Shown: positions 35,448 to 44,982 of the stretch, piece after piece | Position numbering within the stretch: position 1 is the first letter of the stretch | Layout of the letters: every line of letters starts with the position of its first letter | Assembly (NCBI RefSeq): GCF_016925635.1 | Contig: NZ_CP070490.1 | Coordinates: 4,842,001 to 4,906,000, forward strand | Origin: Lysinibacillus fusiformis | GTDB taxonomy: Bacteria > Bacillota > Bacilli > Bacillales_A > Planococcaceae | Length of the DNA: 64,000 nucleotides | Direction of reading: 5' to 3' | Translations under genes and position numbers: made by a program | The notes under the pieces: generated by a model | The model's database searches: none | What the model saw: only the letters and a program-made list of their open reading frames with translations | What the model was told of the DNA's origin: nothing

Positions 35448-36563
35448 TTAGTTTTTCGCGGATTCTTTGACGATTTCTACTAGTAAATCTGCTAATTTTT
35501 CAAGCTCTTCTACTGGTATTTTTTCATTCGTTGTATGGATATCCTCGTATCCAACAGATAGATTAACTGTCGGAATGCCAAAACCTGCAATCACGTTTGC
35601 GTCTGATCCACCACCTGAAATGCCTAGTGTCGGTGTACGGTCAATATTGCGTGCAGCAGTCATGGCTATTTGAACTACTTTATCCGTTTCTGTTACACGG
35701 AATCCTGGGTACATCAGCTTCACTTCTACTTCAGCACGTGCACCTAATGACGCTGATACTTGTTCAAATGTTTCCTGCATATGCATTGTTTGCGCATCCA
35801 ATTTAGCTTTGTCTATTGAGCGTGCTTCTGCAAGGATTGTCACTTCGTCACAAACAATATTTGTCGCTTGTCCACCTTCAAAACGTCCAATATTCGCTGT
35901 CGTTTCTTCATCTAAGCGGCCTAGTTTCATTTGAGCAATGCATTTTGATGCGACTGTAATAGCAGAAATTCCTTTTTCTGGAGCTACTCCCGCATGTGCC
36001 GTTTTACCGATAATTTTCGTGAAAATTTTCGCTTGGAATGGCGCCGCTGTCACGATGCCGCCAACTTTACCATCACTATCCACTGCAAAGCCATATTTTG
36101 CTTTAATGTTAGCTGGATCTAACTCTTTAGCGCCAACAAGGCCGCTTTCTTCACCAGCTGTAATGATAAATTCAATATCTCCGTGTGCAATATTTTGCTC
36201 TTTTAAACGTTTAACCATCTCAAATAATGCTGCTAGTCCTGCCTTATCATCAGCACCTAAAATCGTTGTACCGTCGGATACGATATAGCCATCTTCACGT
36301 AGAGAAGGTTTGATGCCTTTTCCTGGAACAACGGTATCCATATGAGAAGTGAAGTAGATTGGTTCCACATCCAATGTGCCTTTTAATGTAGCAATAATAT
36401 TACCTGCCCCATGTCCATTACGTGTATGTGCATCGTCTTGGATAACTGAAAATCCGAGTGCAGTTAACTTATCTACAAGAATGGGTGCAATTAGCTGTTC
36501 ATGTTTTGTTTCTGAATCAATTTGTACGAGCTCAAAAAACTCTTCTACTAAACGACTTGTCAT
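35448..36563 (-). CDS. M20-family peptidase, YqjE/PepT-like
   Basis: Zinc aminopeptidase-like protein of 371 residues. YFTSHMDTVVPG provides metal ligand His-x-Asp, LGADDKAGLAAL the bridging Asp, and TAGEESGLVGAKE the catalytic Glu-Glu pair. KTAHAGVAPEKGISA is the dimerisation-lid histidine region. GISGGGSDANVIAGFG is the last metal-side loop. It matches the tripeptidase T group, and gene context (near the yqjC and yqjD homologues) points to yqjE of B. subtilis. AAGGGAG is upstream of the ATG. It is followed closely by a cheW gene. Peptide substrate unknown. Confidence 0.88.
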   Translation of the reverse strand: MTSRLVEEFFELVQIDSETKHEQLIAPILVDKLTALGFSVIQDDAHTRNGHGAGNIIATLKGTLDVEPIYFTSHMDTVVPGKGIKPSLREDGYIVSDGTTILGADDKAGLAALFEMVKRLKEQNIAHGDIEFIITAGEESGLVGAKELDPANIKAKYGFAVDSDGKVGGIVTAAPFQAKIFTKIIGKTAHAGVAPEKGISAITVASKCIAQMKLGRLDEETTANIGRFEGGQATNIVCDEVTILAEARSIDKAKLDAQTMHMQETFEQVSASLGARAEVEVKLMYPGFRVTETDKVVQIAMTAARNIDRTPTLGISGGGSDANVIAGFGIPTVNLSVGYEDIHTTNEKIPVEELEKLADLLVEIVKESAKN

Positions 36564-36669
36564 GTTGTAAAACTCCCTTAGTTTACGTGTTTTTCCACGT
36601 TATAGTATACATATTATTTTAGCACAACGTCAGAAGAGTTGAAATCATTGAACAATCCTACCAAAATAA

Positions 36670-36696
36670 AAAGTCTGAGAAAAATTCTCAGACTTT
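36670..36696 (-). terminator. Terminator of the coiled-coil protein gene
   Basis: AAAGTCTGAGAA (36670-36681) and TTCTCAGACTTT (36685-36696) are perfect arms three bp before the stop codon region. Confidence 0.8.
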
Positions 36697-36698
36697 CC

Positions 36699-37652
36699 TT
36701 AGTGGTTGAAAATACGCTCTTTTTCTTTTTCTAATGATTGTAGGTAGTCTACTGCTTTATGATGCTTATCTTGTAAGCGCCAAATCGTATTATGTACATC
36801 ATCCTGAACACGTGATACCTGTTCTCTTGCTGTTGAGATTTTAGAATGAACAGACCATGCTGAAAAAATATCATCAAAAAAGTAGTCAGCAAACTTAACA
36901 AAGCCATCTGTTTCAACATGTAGCGATTTCGTAGACATTTCTTGAACATCCAATAACTCATTATGAAAACGTTGTAACGCAATTTGTGCACTGTGTAAAT
37001 AGTTTTCTGACTGATCCAGTGCATCATGCTTTAAGTGAGTGGCGATGAGCCCTCCACCAAAAAATGTATCCCATGTAGAATATCCACTGGCTGAATGGAG
37101 TGAAGCTGCTGCTTGCCCTAGCCTCGTTAGGGCTACTTCTCCCGCTTCCTCTGCCTCTTGAATTTCAGTGATGAGTTGTTTTGTCAGCATTTCCTCATGT
37201 GCTAACTGCTCTAGTCTCTCAGCTTGGGCAGCGTCATGAATTTGTAAATACGCCTTCTTTTGAAGATAAATCTGTTGCAGTGATTGCTGTAACGCTCTTT
37301 CATCAATTTGGGCTAACTGATTCATCACTTGTACGCTGTCTTCTGTTAAATCTGTTTGCATTTTCATTGCTTCATTGAGCTTTAATTCAAGTACTGCCGC
37401 CTTATCAATTTTTTCTGCCCTCAGTTCATCCTGTTGCCCTGTCCACGTACGAATCATATTCATAAATGAAAAACCATCTAATTTGTCAAGCTTGGATCGA
37501 ATTTGATGGAGTGCTGCCGTATGGTTGTCTATTTCCTGTTGTGTATGTTTAATCTGTCCATCAATTAACTGATTTTGTTCGTTTAATCTAGATGCTTTTC
37601 TAAGTTGTGCATGAATCTTTTCTTGCGCTGTTTGTAATTGCTGCCATTCCAT
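36699..37652 (-). CDS. Coiled-coil hypothetical protein
   Basis: Soluble protein of 317 residues, mostly helical with several coiled-coil segments (about 1-60, 75-180 and 275-315), rich in Gln, Glu, Lys and Leu. A distinct short middle part (about 188-215, SGYSTWDTFFGGGLIATHLKHDAL) breaks the coils, with an FGGG loop. No membrane segment, signal peptide or nucleotide motif. AGAGGAG precedes the ATG. It is a single gene between peptidase and carboxyltransferase. I recognise no functional family. Confidence 0.65.
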   Translation of the reverse strand: MEWQQLQTAQEKIHAQLRKASRLNEQNQLIDGQIKHTQQEIDNHTAALHQIRSKLDKLDGFSFMNMIRTWTGQQDELRAEKIDKAAVLELKLNEAMKMQTDLTEDSVQVMNQLAQIDERALQQSLQQIYLQKKAYLQIHDAAQAERLEQLAHEEMLTKQLITEIQEAEEAGEVALTRLGQAAASLHSASGYSTWDTFFGGGLIATHLKHDALDQSENYLHSAQIALQRFHNELLDVQEMSTKSLHVETDGFVKFADYFFDDIFSAWSVHSKISTAREQVSRVQDDVHNTIWRLQDKHHKAVDYLQSLEKEKERIFNH

Positions 37653-37722
37653 TCATCTCAACTCCTCTTATCTATCAGTACGGATGACAAACAAAAATGT
37701 TTCACTTTTTGGCAATGAAAAA

Positions 37723-37746
37723 CCTAGCAACTTATGAGCTGCTAGG
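37723..37746 (-). terminator. Terminator of the carboxyltransferase operon
   Basis: CCTAGCA (37723-37729) pairs with TGCTAGG (37740-37746); TTTTT follows on the minus strand. Confidence 0.8.
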
Positions 37747-37758
37747 CTTGTACTACTA

Positions 37759-39315
37759 TTATAGAGGAATATTACCGTGTTTTTTCTCTGGACGTGTTTC
37801 ATGTTTGTTTGACAGCATATCAAGTCCTTGAATCAGCTTGATACGTGTATCTCGTGGATCGATGACGTCATCTACCATACCGCGAGATGCCGCAACATAT
37901 GGGTTCGCAAATTTTTCTTTATATTCTTCAATTTTTGCTGCACGAGTTGCTTCTGGATCATCTGATTTCGCAATTTCACGGGCAAAGATGATGTTCGCTG
38001 CTCCAGCAGCACCCATAACAGCAATCTCAGCATTTGGCCATGCAAATACTAGGTCAGCACCAATTGATTTAGAGTTTAAGGCAACGTAAGCGCCCCCATA
38101 AGCTTTACGTAAAATCACTGTAATTTTTGGTACAGTTGCTTCTGAATACGCATAAAGAATTTTCGCACCATGACGAATAATGCCACCATGTTCTTGTTTA
38201 ACGCCTGGGAAGAAGCCAGAAACGTCTTCAAATGTGATGATTGGGATATTGTATGCATCACAAGTACGGATGAAACGAGCTGCTTTATCAGAAGAATCAA
38301 TATCTAAACCACCAGCAAGTACTTTTGGTTGGTTACAAACAAGTCCAACTGATTCACCAGCAATACGTGCAAAACCAACTACTACGTTTTTTGCAAACTC
38401 TGCGTGAACTTCCATGAATGAACCTTCATCTACTACTTGCTCTACAACTTTACGTACATCATATGGACGTGTTGTTTCGATTGGCACTGTATCTACGATT
38501 TCTGGGCGGTAGTCATCCCCTTCAGGTCGTGCTTGGCGAGGTGCCTTTTCTTTATTATTTTGTGGTAAATAGCTTAATAGTTTCTTAATTTCATCAATCG
38601 CTGCTTCCTCAGATGGAGCGCGGAAATGAGCATTCCCACTTACCGCATTATTTACTTTCGAGCCACCTAAATCTTCAGCAGAGATTTTTTCTCCCGTTAC
38701 CGTTTCAATTACTTTAGGTCCTGTAATAAACATTTGAGATGTTTTATCCACCATTAGGATAAAGTCTGTAATGGCTGGAGAATAAACAGCTCCACCAGCA
38801 CAAGGTCCCATAATAACAGAGATTTGCGGGATCACACCAGAATAAATGGCATTGCGGTAGAAAATATGACCGTAGCCATCTAGTGAAAGAACACCCTCTT
38901 GGATACGTGCGCCACCTGAGTCATTGATGCCGATAAATGGTGTACCGTTTTTGGCAGCTAGATCCATCACTGTTGCCATTTTTTTCGCGTGCATTTCACC
39001 AAGCGCTCCACCAAACACTGTGAAATCTTGAGAGAATAAGTATACTGGACGTCCTTTAATTTTACCGAATCCAGTTACCACACCATCACCAGGTCCCTCC
39101 AACTTATCCATTCCGAAGTCTACTGTACGGTGTGTAATAAATGGGTTGATTTCAAAAAATGTACCTTCATCTAGCAATAAGTCTATGCGCTCACGAGCAG
39201 TAAGTTTCCCCTTTTCATGCTGTTTATCGATGCGATCATAGCCACCACCAAGTTCAATTACCGTCTTACGATCATACAAGTCATTGATTTTGTCGAACAT
39301 ATCCATACTGATCAC
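37759..39315 (-). CDS. Acyl-CoA (propionyl/methylmalonyl-CoA) carboxyltransferase, YqjD-like
   Basis: Carboxyltransferase beta subunit of 518 residues, with two crotonase-like halves. GARIQEGVLSLDGYGHIFYRN and GPCAGGAVYSPA in the first half, and KILYAYSEATVPKITVILRKAYGGAY in pieces in the second, are the oxyanion-hole and CoA-binding stretches of propionyl-CoA carboxylase and methylmalonyl-CoA decarboxylase. The GTG at 39315 overlaps the epimerase stop as GTGA; ATG at 39306 is also possible. A biotin carboxylase and carrier subunit are not in the window. Paired with an epimerase gene, its substrate is almost certainly propionyl/methylmalonyl-CoA. Confidence 0.9.
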   Translation of the reverse strand: MISMDMFDKINDLYDRKTVIELGGGYDRIDKQHEKGKLTARERIDLLLDEGTFFEINPFITHRTVDFGMDKLEGPGDGVVTGFGKIKGRPVYLFSQDFTVFGGALGEMHAKKMATVMDLAAKNGTPFIGINDSGGARIQEGVLSLDGYGHIFYRNAIYSGVIPQISVIMGPCAGGAVYSPAITDFILMVDKTSQMFITGPKVIETVTGEKISAEDLGGSKVNNAVSGNAHFRAPSEEAAIDEIKKLLSYLPQNNKEKAPRQARPEGDDYRPEIVDTVPIETTRPYDVRKVVEQVVDEGSFMEVHAEFAKNVVVGFARIAGESVGLVCNQPKVLAGGLDIDSSDKAARFIRTCDAYNIPIITFEDVSGFFPGVKQEHGGIIRHGAKILYAYSEATVPKITVILRKAYGGAYVALNSKSIGADLVFAWPNAEIAVMGAAGAANIIFAREIAKSDDPEATRAAKIEEYKEKFANPYVAASRGMVDDVIDPRDTRIKLIQGLDMLSNKHETRPEKKHGNIPL

Positions 39316-39725
39316 TTATCCCCTTTTCCACTTTTATCACATAATTCATATAACACCCCAAATGAGGATTTAGGATGCATAAATGCAACCTCTGCCCCTC
39401 CAGCACCTGGTCCTGGCTCTTCGGATAATAGACGTACACCTTTTTCACGAAGCTCTGCCATTCGCTCACGAATTCCTGTTACACCGAACGCAACATGGTG
39501 AATTCCTTCTCCACGTTTTTCAATAAAACCATGAATAGCACTTTTATCACTCATCGGCTCTAATAACTCAATTTTCACGTTACCTGCGTCGATAAATGCC
39601 ACACGAACCTGCTGAGATTCTACTTCTTCCACTTTCATCAACTTTAAGCCTAAAATTTCTGTATAATATGTAATGCGTTCATCAAGATTGCGCACCGCAA
39701 TCCCAATATGGTCTACTCTCTCCAT
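39312..39725 (-). CDS. mce: Methylmalonyl-CoA epimerase
   Basis: Vicinal oxygen chelate enzyme of 137 residues that interconverts (2S)- and (2R)-methylmalonyl-CoA for the mutase. DHIGIAVRNLDERITYYTEILGL is the N-terminal half with the metal His, VRVAFIDAGNVKIELLEP gives the first Glu, and IHHVAFGVTGI and VLYELCDK give the other metal ligands. A normal length for the family. It is first in an operon with the downstream carboxyltransferase (GTGA overlap). The mutase itself lies 3 kb to the right, in the same orientation. Confidence 0.94.
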   Translation of the reverse strand: MERVDHIGIAVRNLDERITYYTEILGLKLMKVEEVESQQVRVAFIDAGNVKIELLEPMSDKSAIHGFIEKRGEGIHHVAFGVTGIRERMAELREKGVRLLSEEPGPGAGGAEVAFMHPKSSFGVLYELCDKSGKGDK

Positions 39726-39850
39726 GGTGACATCTCCTTCTGTTATGGTACATACTCTATTTTACAGACTTTTTTGTCAAAACTCTACTACTTGAGAAAT
39801 TTTTCAGATTTGCTAAACTATTTATAAGAAAAGAAGGAGCGAACGAGCAT

Positions 39851-39946
39851 ATGAGTAATAAAAAATTTCAAAAAATCGTTGTTTATAGTATGATCGCAAT
39901 TATGCTAATCTCATCTCTAGCATTCGGATTATCTATGATAGTTTAA
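39851..39946 (+). CDS. prli42: Stressosome-associated miniprotein Prli42
   Basis: A 31-residue membrane miniprotein starting MSNKKFQKIVVY. A basic N-terminus is followed by one hydrophobic helix (about 10-30, SMIAIMLISSLAFGLSMIV). This fits Prli42, first described in Listeria, which anchors the stressosome to the membrane. AAGGAG stands about ten bases before the ATG and a terminator follows. It lies between the epimerase operon and the yqjA homologue. No stressosome genes are in the window. Confidence 0.85.
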   Translation: MSNKKFQKIVVYSMIAIMLISSLAFGLSMIV

Positions 39947-39955
39947 GACAAGCAT

Positions 39956-39986
39956 GAGGCGTCCACACTACTGTGGGCGCTCTTTT
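39956..39986 (+). terminator. Terminator of prli42, overlapping the yqjA end
   Basis: GAGGCGTCCACA and TGTGGGCGCTC pair with one mismatch from 39956 to about 39981 and are followed by TTTTTT. The stem runs into the 3' end of the converging gene. Confidence 0.75.
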
Positions 39987-40945
39987 TTAGCCTTTAACCC
40001 TTTAAATGACTGCTTTATTTCTAAATACCTGTCCATTTCCTCTATAAACTGATAGAGTGCTGCCTGGGCGATAAATTGCTCATGGCTTTGTGGTAAAGGA
40101 AGTTGAGAAAAATCACGCTTAACATTGTCGAGCTTTTCACGATAATGACTAGCCGTATTTCCCGAATGAACATGCGCTCCAAGGTCTTGTAAAAAATCTG
40201 CCACAATTTCAGCCTCTTGTACTATAACAGGTAATGTTGTCACTTTGGGCAGTACTCTTTCGATAATTTCTAGCTGTTGCTCACGCATATCGAAATAAAC
40301 ATAGTAATCATTTTTACGTCTCATAAAATGGTTTTCAACATCTTTAAAGGCCAATGATTTTGCCTCTTCAAGTGCCCTGATTGCTTCTATGATTTCGTGC
40401 CCGTTCCACAGCGTATCTCCTTGCCGTAAATAGCTGGCAATTTCTAAAAAAATCTTACTATATAACTCCTCAATTTTAACTCTGTAGTAATTTAATTCCT
40501 TTTGAATGTCTGGCATATACATATTAATGGCAATCCCTGTTCCATAACCGATAGCCATCAACGCTAATTCATTATAAACAAGTGTCAATGAGTAACCTTC
40601 AGCAGCGTAAATATGCATAATAATGACGACACTGGAGATAAATCCGTCCGCAACCTTTAAAGACACAATGGTTGGTATGAACAGTATAAGCATACCCGCT
40701 AATGTAAGCGGATGATAAGCAAATAACTCAAAGCTTACGAAGGCAAAAAGCATTGCCACAATACTTGCGACTAGTCGTGTATAGGCTGCATAAATGGATT
40801 TCTTTTTTGTTGGCTGCACACATAATATGGTCAGAATACCAGCAGATGCATATGAGGCTAAATCAAAATACTGCGCAATGGCAATAGCAATGGCCGCACC
40901 AATTGCTGTTTTTAACGTTCGATAGCCGATTGAAAACGTCTTCAG
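39968..40945 (-). CDS. Aromatic acid exporter family protein, YqjA-like
   Basis: Membrane protein of 325 residues with about five hydrophobic helices in the first 160 residues (TAIGAAIAIAIAQYFD, ILTILCVQPTKKKSIYAAYTRL in part) and a helical cytoplasmic tail, as in the DUF939/ArAE family to which YqjA belongs. The start is taken as CTG at 40945 because GGGAGG lies eight bases before it and the protein then begins KTFSIGYRTLKT. A GTG at 40978 has no ribosome site. Rare start codon, so medium confidence in that point. Transport of aromatic acids is inferred from the family name only. Confidence 0.8.
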   Translation of the reverse strand: MKTFSIGYRTLKTAIGAAIAIAIAQYFDLASYASAGILTILCVQPTKKKSIYAAYTRLVASIVAMLFAFVSFELFAYHPLTLAGMLILFIPTIVSLKVADGFISSVVIIMHIYAAEGYSLTLVYNELALMAIGYGTGIAINMYMPDIQKELNYYRVKIEELYSKIFLEIASYLRQGDTLWNGHEIIEAIRALEEAKSLAFKDVENHFMRRKNDYYVYFDMREQQLEIIERVLPKVTTLPVIVQEAEIVADFLQDLGAHVHSGNTASHYREKLDNVKRDFSQLPLPQSHEQFIAQAALYQFIEEMDRYLEIKQSFKGLKAKKERPQ

Positions 40946-41049
40946 GCCGACTGCCTCCCATCCTTTAGTACTCTTCACTCATTTAGCTAATTATTTAGCC
41001 AATATTACAAAAATTTTAACGATAATGAAACTATCTACTCTTGATGAAT

Positions 41050-41095
41050 AGTAGGAAGCCTACATAGACAACATGATCTATGAGGCTTTTCTACT
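41050..41095. terminator. Imperfect hairpin after the bacilliredoxin gene
   Basis: 19-bp arms (41050-41068 and 41077-41095) pair with a few mismatches around an eight-base loop. Likely terminator of the bacilliredoxin transcript. Confidence 0.6.
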
Positions 41096-41129
41096 TCATT
41101 TGAATGATTTTTCTTATGCAAGAAAGGAC

Positions 41130-41570
41130 TTAAAGCTCGTCACAATATTCTTCAAAGTTTGCTTGTAGGTTTGTCACAACCGACATTGGGTCATGCCCTT
41201 CAATTTCATAGCGTCCCACTTCTGCGACTACTTGTCCATCTTTTAATAGAACGAATGATGGTGATGAAGGTAAATGATCTTCTCCAAAATGATAACGTGC
41301 CGCTGCAGTCGCTTCTTTATCTTGCCCTGCAAACACTGTGACTAAATGGTCTGGACGTTTATCATAATGAACGCATTGTGCCGCTGCTGGACGAGCGATC
41401 CCCCCCGCACAACCACATACTGAGTTCACCATTACTAATGTTGTACCTGGACGAGCAAACGCCTCTTCTACAGCTTCTGGTGTTTGTAGTTGTTCATAAC
41501 CAGCTGCCTCAATTTCAGCACGTGCTGTTTTTAAAATTTCCTGCATAAATAAATCGTAATCCATATTCAT
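41130..41570 (-). CDS. Bacilliredoxin BrxA/BrxB family
   Basis: Small thioredoxin-fold protein of 146 residues with the Cys-Gly-Cys motif in NSVCGCAGGIARP. It removes bacillithiol from S-bacillithiolated proteins after oxidative stress. MDYDLFMQEILKTARAEIEAAG and the HLPSSPSFVLLKDGQVV stretch are typical. AAAGGAG precedes ATG 41570; a second ATG two codons later is equally usable. Position among yqi/yqj homologues suggests it is the BrxB (YqiW) orthologue. Single gene. Confidence 0.92.
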   Translation of the reverse strand: MNMDYDLFMQEILKTARAEIEAAGYEQLQTPEAVEEAFARPGTTLVMVNSVCGCAGGIARPAAAQCVHYDKRPDHLVTVFAGQDKEATAAARYHFGEDHLPSSPSFVLLKDGQVVAEVGRYEIEGHDPMSVVTNLQANFEEYCDEL

Positions 41571-41731
41571 ATAGCGATAGCTCCTTTCAAGTTCGCGCCA
41601 AAATAGTGATATTTCATATAGTAGCTTTTTGACGCTTATCCATCTCTTATCATAGCAGTTTGCAACGAATTTGTGCACCTACTTGCTCATCACAATTCAG
41701 TTGAATTTACTAAGATGACAATAAGACTCGT

Positions 41732-42829
41732 TTACTTGTCTTCCTGCTCTACGCTAAATAAACGATCAACACCTTGTGTGACAGTCAATTGCCCACTTAA
41801 AATTTGACGTTCAAGCTGTTGTACTTGTGCTTTACGCTGCGGATTCCCATAAAATAGATCAATTAAATGATCGGTAATCATCGATTGGAACCACTCTTTT
41901 GTTTGTTGTTGGCGCCGGGTAGCCCAATAGTGATTTGCTTCTACAATTTGCTTGAATTCCCCAATTGTATCCCAAACCTTATCAAGACCCCGTTTTTCTA
42001 ATGAACTAACAGGCATGGCAGTTGACATCCAACCAGGTGTAGCTGGCTGTAAAAAATGCAAAATTTGTTTATACTCTGCAACCGTTTTTTTGGCAAGACG
42101 AATATTATCACCATCCGCCTTATGCACAACAATCGCATCTGCTAATTCCATGATGCCTTTTTTCATACCCTGCAATTCGTCCCCCGCTCCTGTTAAAACA
42201 AGAAGAAGGAAGAAATCTACCATACCACGGACATAGGTTTCACTTTGTCCGACACCAACTGTTTCAATTAAAATCACATCATAGCCTGCAGCCTCACAAA
42301 CTAACATCGTTTCCCGCGTCTTTTTGTGAACACCCCCTAGGGTACCTGCCGATGGGGATGGACGAACAAATGCAGTAGGTTTTTTGACGAGCTCCTCCAT
42401 TCGGGTTTTATCGCCAAGTATACTTCCCCCTGATAGAGAAGAACTCGGATCAATGGCTAGGACAGCAACTCGTTTTCCCATGTCACAAAGCTTTGTGCCG
42501 AAAGCCTCAATGAATGAGCTTTTCCCTGCTCCTGGCACACCCGTTATGCCAATTCGGATACTATTACCTGTATGTGGAAGAAGCTCCTGCAATAGTTCTT
42601 GTGCTTGCACTTTATGTGTAGCATTGGAACTTTCAATGAGGGTAATGGCTTTTGATAAATGTGTGCGAGAGCCCGCACGTACTTGTTGTGCAAGCTCTCC
42701 TACATTTAGACTGTCTGCCTTTTTCTTTCGGAATTTTTTGGGTGTACCATATTGCATCCCGTCGTGAGTTGCCTCTACTCCGTCCATGACAAATAGCGCA
42801 CTGTCTTCGATTCCTTTATTTTTGTCCAT
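41732..42829 (-). CDS. meaB: Methylmalonyl-CoA mutase-associated GTPase MeaB
   Basis: G3E-type GTPase of 365 residues that protects and reloads B12 in methylmalonyl-CoA mutase. The P-loop GVPGAGKSS is at about residues 97-105. IDPSSSLSGGSILGDKTRM, DVILIETVGVGQSE (Walker B) and DAIVVHKADGDN (base specificity) follow, and the C-terminal helical region serves dimerisation. The ATG overlaps the mutB stop by one base (TAATG), so it is the third gene of mutA-mutB-meaB. Confidence 0.95.
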   Translation of the reverse strand: MDKNKGIEDSALFVMDGVEATHDGMQYGTPKKFRKKKADSLNVGELAQQVRAGSRTHLSKAITLIESSNATHKVQAQELLQELLPHTGNSIRIGITGVPGAGKSSFIEAFGTKLCDMGKRVAVLAIDPSSSLSGGSILGDKTRMEELVKKPTAFVRPSPSAGTLGGVHKKTRETMLVCEAAGYDVILIETVGVGQSETYVRGMVDFFLLLVLTGAGDELQGMKKGIMELADAIVVHKADGDNIRLAKKTVAEYKQILHFLQPATPGWMSTAMPVSSLEKRGLDKVWDTIGEFKQIVEANHYWATRRQQQTKEWFQSMITDHLIDLFYGNPQRKAQVQQLERQILSGQLTVTQGVDRLFSVEQEDK

Positions 42830-44982
42830 TATTCAGACACTTCCTCGTAGCCTAAACGTTTGTAGATTTCTTCAATAATTTTTAGTGCGGAAACAGGGAT
42901 CACTGTACCTGGACCGAAAATGGCTACTGCGCCTGCATTATAAAGGAAATCATAATCTTGTGCTGGTATAACCCCACCCACAATAATGATAATATCCCCA
43001 CGACCTAGTTTTTCAAGCTCTGCAATCAATTCAGGCACTAATGTTTTATGACCTGCAGCTAGTGAAGATACCCCGATAACATGGACATCATTTTCAACAG
43101 CCATTTGAGCTGCCTCAGCAGGCGTCATAAATAATGGTGAAATATCTACGTCAAAGCCTAGGTCCGCATAGCCTGTTGCGACAACTTTCGCGCCACGGTC
43201 ATGTCCATCTTGTCCCATTTTGGCAACTAAAATACGTGGACGACGCCCTTCATTTTCTAGGAATTCTTCTGTCATTTGTTTCACTTCTGCAATTTGCTCC
43301 TCATCCGAGAAGTTGGCAGAGTAAACACCTGAAATCGAACGAATCACGGCCTTATGACGACCAGAAATTACTTCGATAGCATCAGAGATTTCACCTAAAG
43401 AAGCACGAGCACGCGCTGCATCCACTGCCACGGCTAGTAAGTTTTCTTCTCCATCTTGAGCAGCTTTCGTTAAGCGAGCTAAATGTTTCTGAACTTCCGC
43501 TTCATCACGAGCTTCCTTCATCGCTTCTAAACGTTCGATTTGTTTTTGACGAACAATTGTATTATCGATATCCAAAATATCAATTGGCTCTTCTTTTGTT
43601 AAGCGATACTTGTTCACGCCCACAATCGTTTCTGTTTTAGAATCGATTTTCGCTTGACGTTTGGCTGCGGCTTCTTCAACCTTCATTTTTGGAAGGCCCG
43701 TTTCAATCGCTTTGGCCATACCCCCAAGTGCTTCTATCTCTTCGATTAACGCCCAAGCAGACTTCGTAATTTCTTCTGTTAATTTTTCCACGTAGTATGA
43801 ACCACCCCATGGATCAATGACTTTTGTCATCGCTGTTTCCTCTTGTAAAAATAGCTGTGTATTACGTGCGATACGTGCAGAGAAATCAGTTGGAAGTGCA
43901 ATGGCTTCATCTAGCGCATTGGTATGAAGGGATTGCGTGTGTCCCATGGAAGACGCATTTGCTTCGATTAATGTACGTGCCACATTGTTAAATGGATCTT
44001 GCTCAGTTAAAGACCAACCAGATGTTTGCGAATGGGTACGCAAAGCTAATGTTTTCGGATTTTTTGGATTAAACGTTGACATCATTTGCGCCCAAATACG
44101 GCGTGCTGCGCGCATTTTAGCAACTTCCATGTAATAGTTCATACCAATTGCCCAGAAGAATGATAAACGAGGTGCAAATGCATCGATATCAATACCTGCT
44201 TTTAATCCTGTTCGTACATATTCCAAACCATCTGCTAACGTATAGGCAAGCTCAATGTCATTTGTTGCGCCTGCTTCTTGAATATGGTAACCAGAAATCG
44301 AAATAGAGTTAAATTTTGGCATATATTTCGCTGTATATTCAAAAATATCTGCAATGATTTTCATTGACATAGCTGGTGGGTAAATATATGTATTACGCAC
44401 CATATATTCTTTTAAAATATCATTTTGAATGGTACCTGCTAATTTATCTGGCGTTACCCCTTGTTCTTCTGCTGCCACAATATAGAATGCAAGAACTGGT
44501 AATACTGCACCGTTCATCGTCATCGAAACTGACATTTGGTCTAACGGGATTTGATCGAAAAGGATTTTCATATCCTCAACAGAGTCAATGGCAACCCCTG
44601 CTTTCCCTACATCCCCAGTTACACGTGGATGATCAGAGTCATAGCCTCGGTGTGTTGCTAAGTCAAACGCTACAGAAAGACCTTTTTGCCCCATTGCCAA
44701 ATTTCGTTTGTAAAAGGCATTGGACTCTTCAGCAGTTGAGAAACCTGCATATTGGCGAACCGTCCATGGACGTGCTACATACATAGTAGGGTATGGCCCA
44801 CGTGTATTGGGCGCAATTCCTGCCACATCGTTTAAGTGTTTAGCCTCTTTGATATCTTCTTTTGTGTAAATATCTTTAATTTCAATCCCTTCATTTGTCA
44901 TGAACTTGTCGTCAGACGCTTGAGGTGTTTCAGCTGTTAAAACTTTTTCTATTTCTACTACATTAAAATTTGGCTTGCTCAT
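42829..44982 (-). CDS. mutB: Methylmalonyl-CoA mutase, large (B12-binding) subunit
   Basis: Adenosylcobalamin enzyme of 717 residues that isomerises (R)-methylmalonyl-CoA to succinyl-CoA. The N-terminal barrel has [20 protein letters not shown] and the [19 protein letters not shown] segment. The C-terminal B12 domain has the Asp-x-His-x-x-Gly motif in [13 protein letters not shown] and the later GPGTVIP. ATG 44982 is chosen (AGGAGG upstream, ATGA overlap with the mutA stop). A longer in-frame start at 45078 lies inside mutA. The catalytic and B12-binding parts are complete. Confidence 0.96.
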   Translation of the reverse strand: MSKPNFNVVEIEKVLTAETPQASDDKFMTNEGIEIKDIYTKEDIKEAKHLNDVAGIAPNTRGPYPTMYVARPWTVRQYAGFSTAEESNAFYKRNLAMGQKGLSVAFDLATHRGYDSDHPRVTGDVGKAGVAIDSVEDMKILFDQIPLDQMSVSMTMNGAVLPVLAFYIVAAEEQGVTPDKLAGTIQNDILKEYMVRNTYIYPPAMSMKIIADIFEYTAKYMPKFNSISISGYHIQEAGATNDIELAYTLADGLEYVRTGLKAGIDIDAFAPRLSFFWAIGMNYYMEVAKMRAARRIWAQMMSTFNPKNPKTLALRTHSQTSGWSLTEQDPFNNVARTLIEANASSMGHTQSLHTNALDEAIALPTDFSARIARNTQLFLQEETAMTKVIDPWGGSYYVEKLTEEITKSAWALIEEIEALGGMAKAIETGLPKMKVEEAAAKRQAKIDSKTETIVGVNKYRLTKEEPIDILDIDNTIVRQKQIERLEAMKEARDEAEVQKHLARLTKAAQDGEENLLAVAVDAARARASLGEISDAIEVISGRHKAVIRSISGVYSANFSDEEQIAEVKQMTEEFLENEGRRPRILVAKMGQDGHDRGAKVVATGYADLGFDVDISPLFMTPAEAAQMAVENDVHVIGVSSLAAGHKTLVPELIAELEKLGRGDIIIIVGGVIPAQDYDFLYNAGAVAIFGPGTVIPVSALKIIEEIYKRLGYEEVSE

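Noticed and set aside
41952-42767. Two plus-strand ORFs opposite meaB
   Set aside because: Shadow frames of a well-supported gene, with no start signals or recognisable domains.
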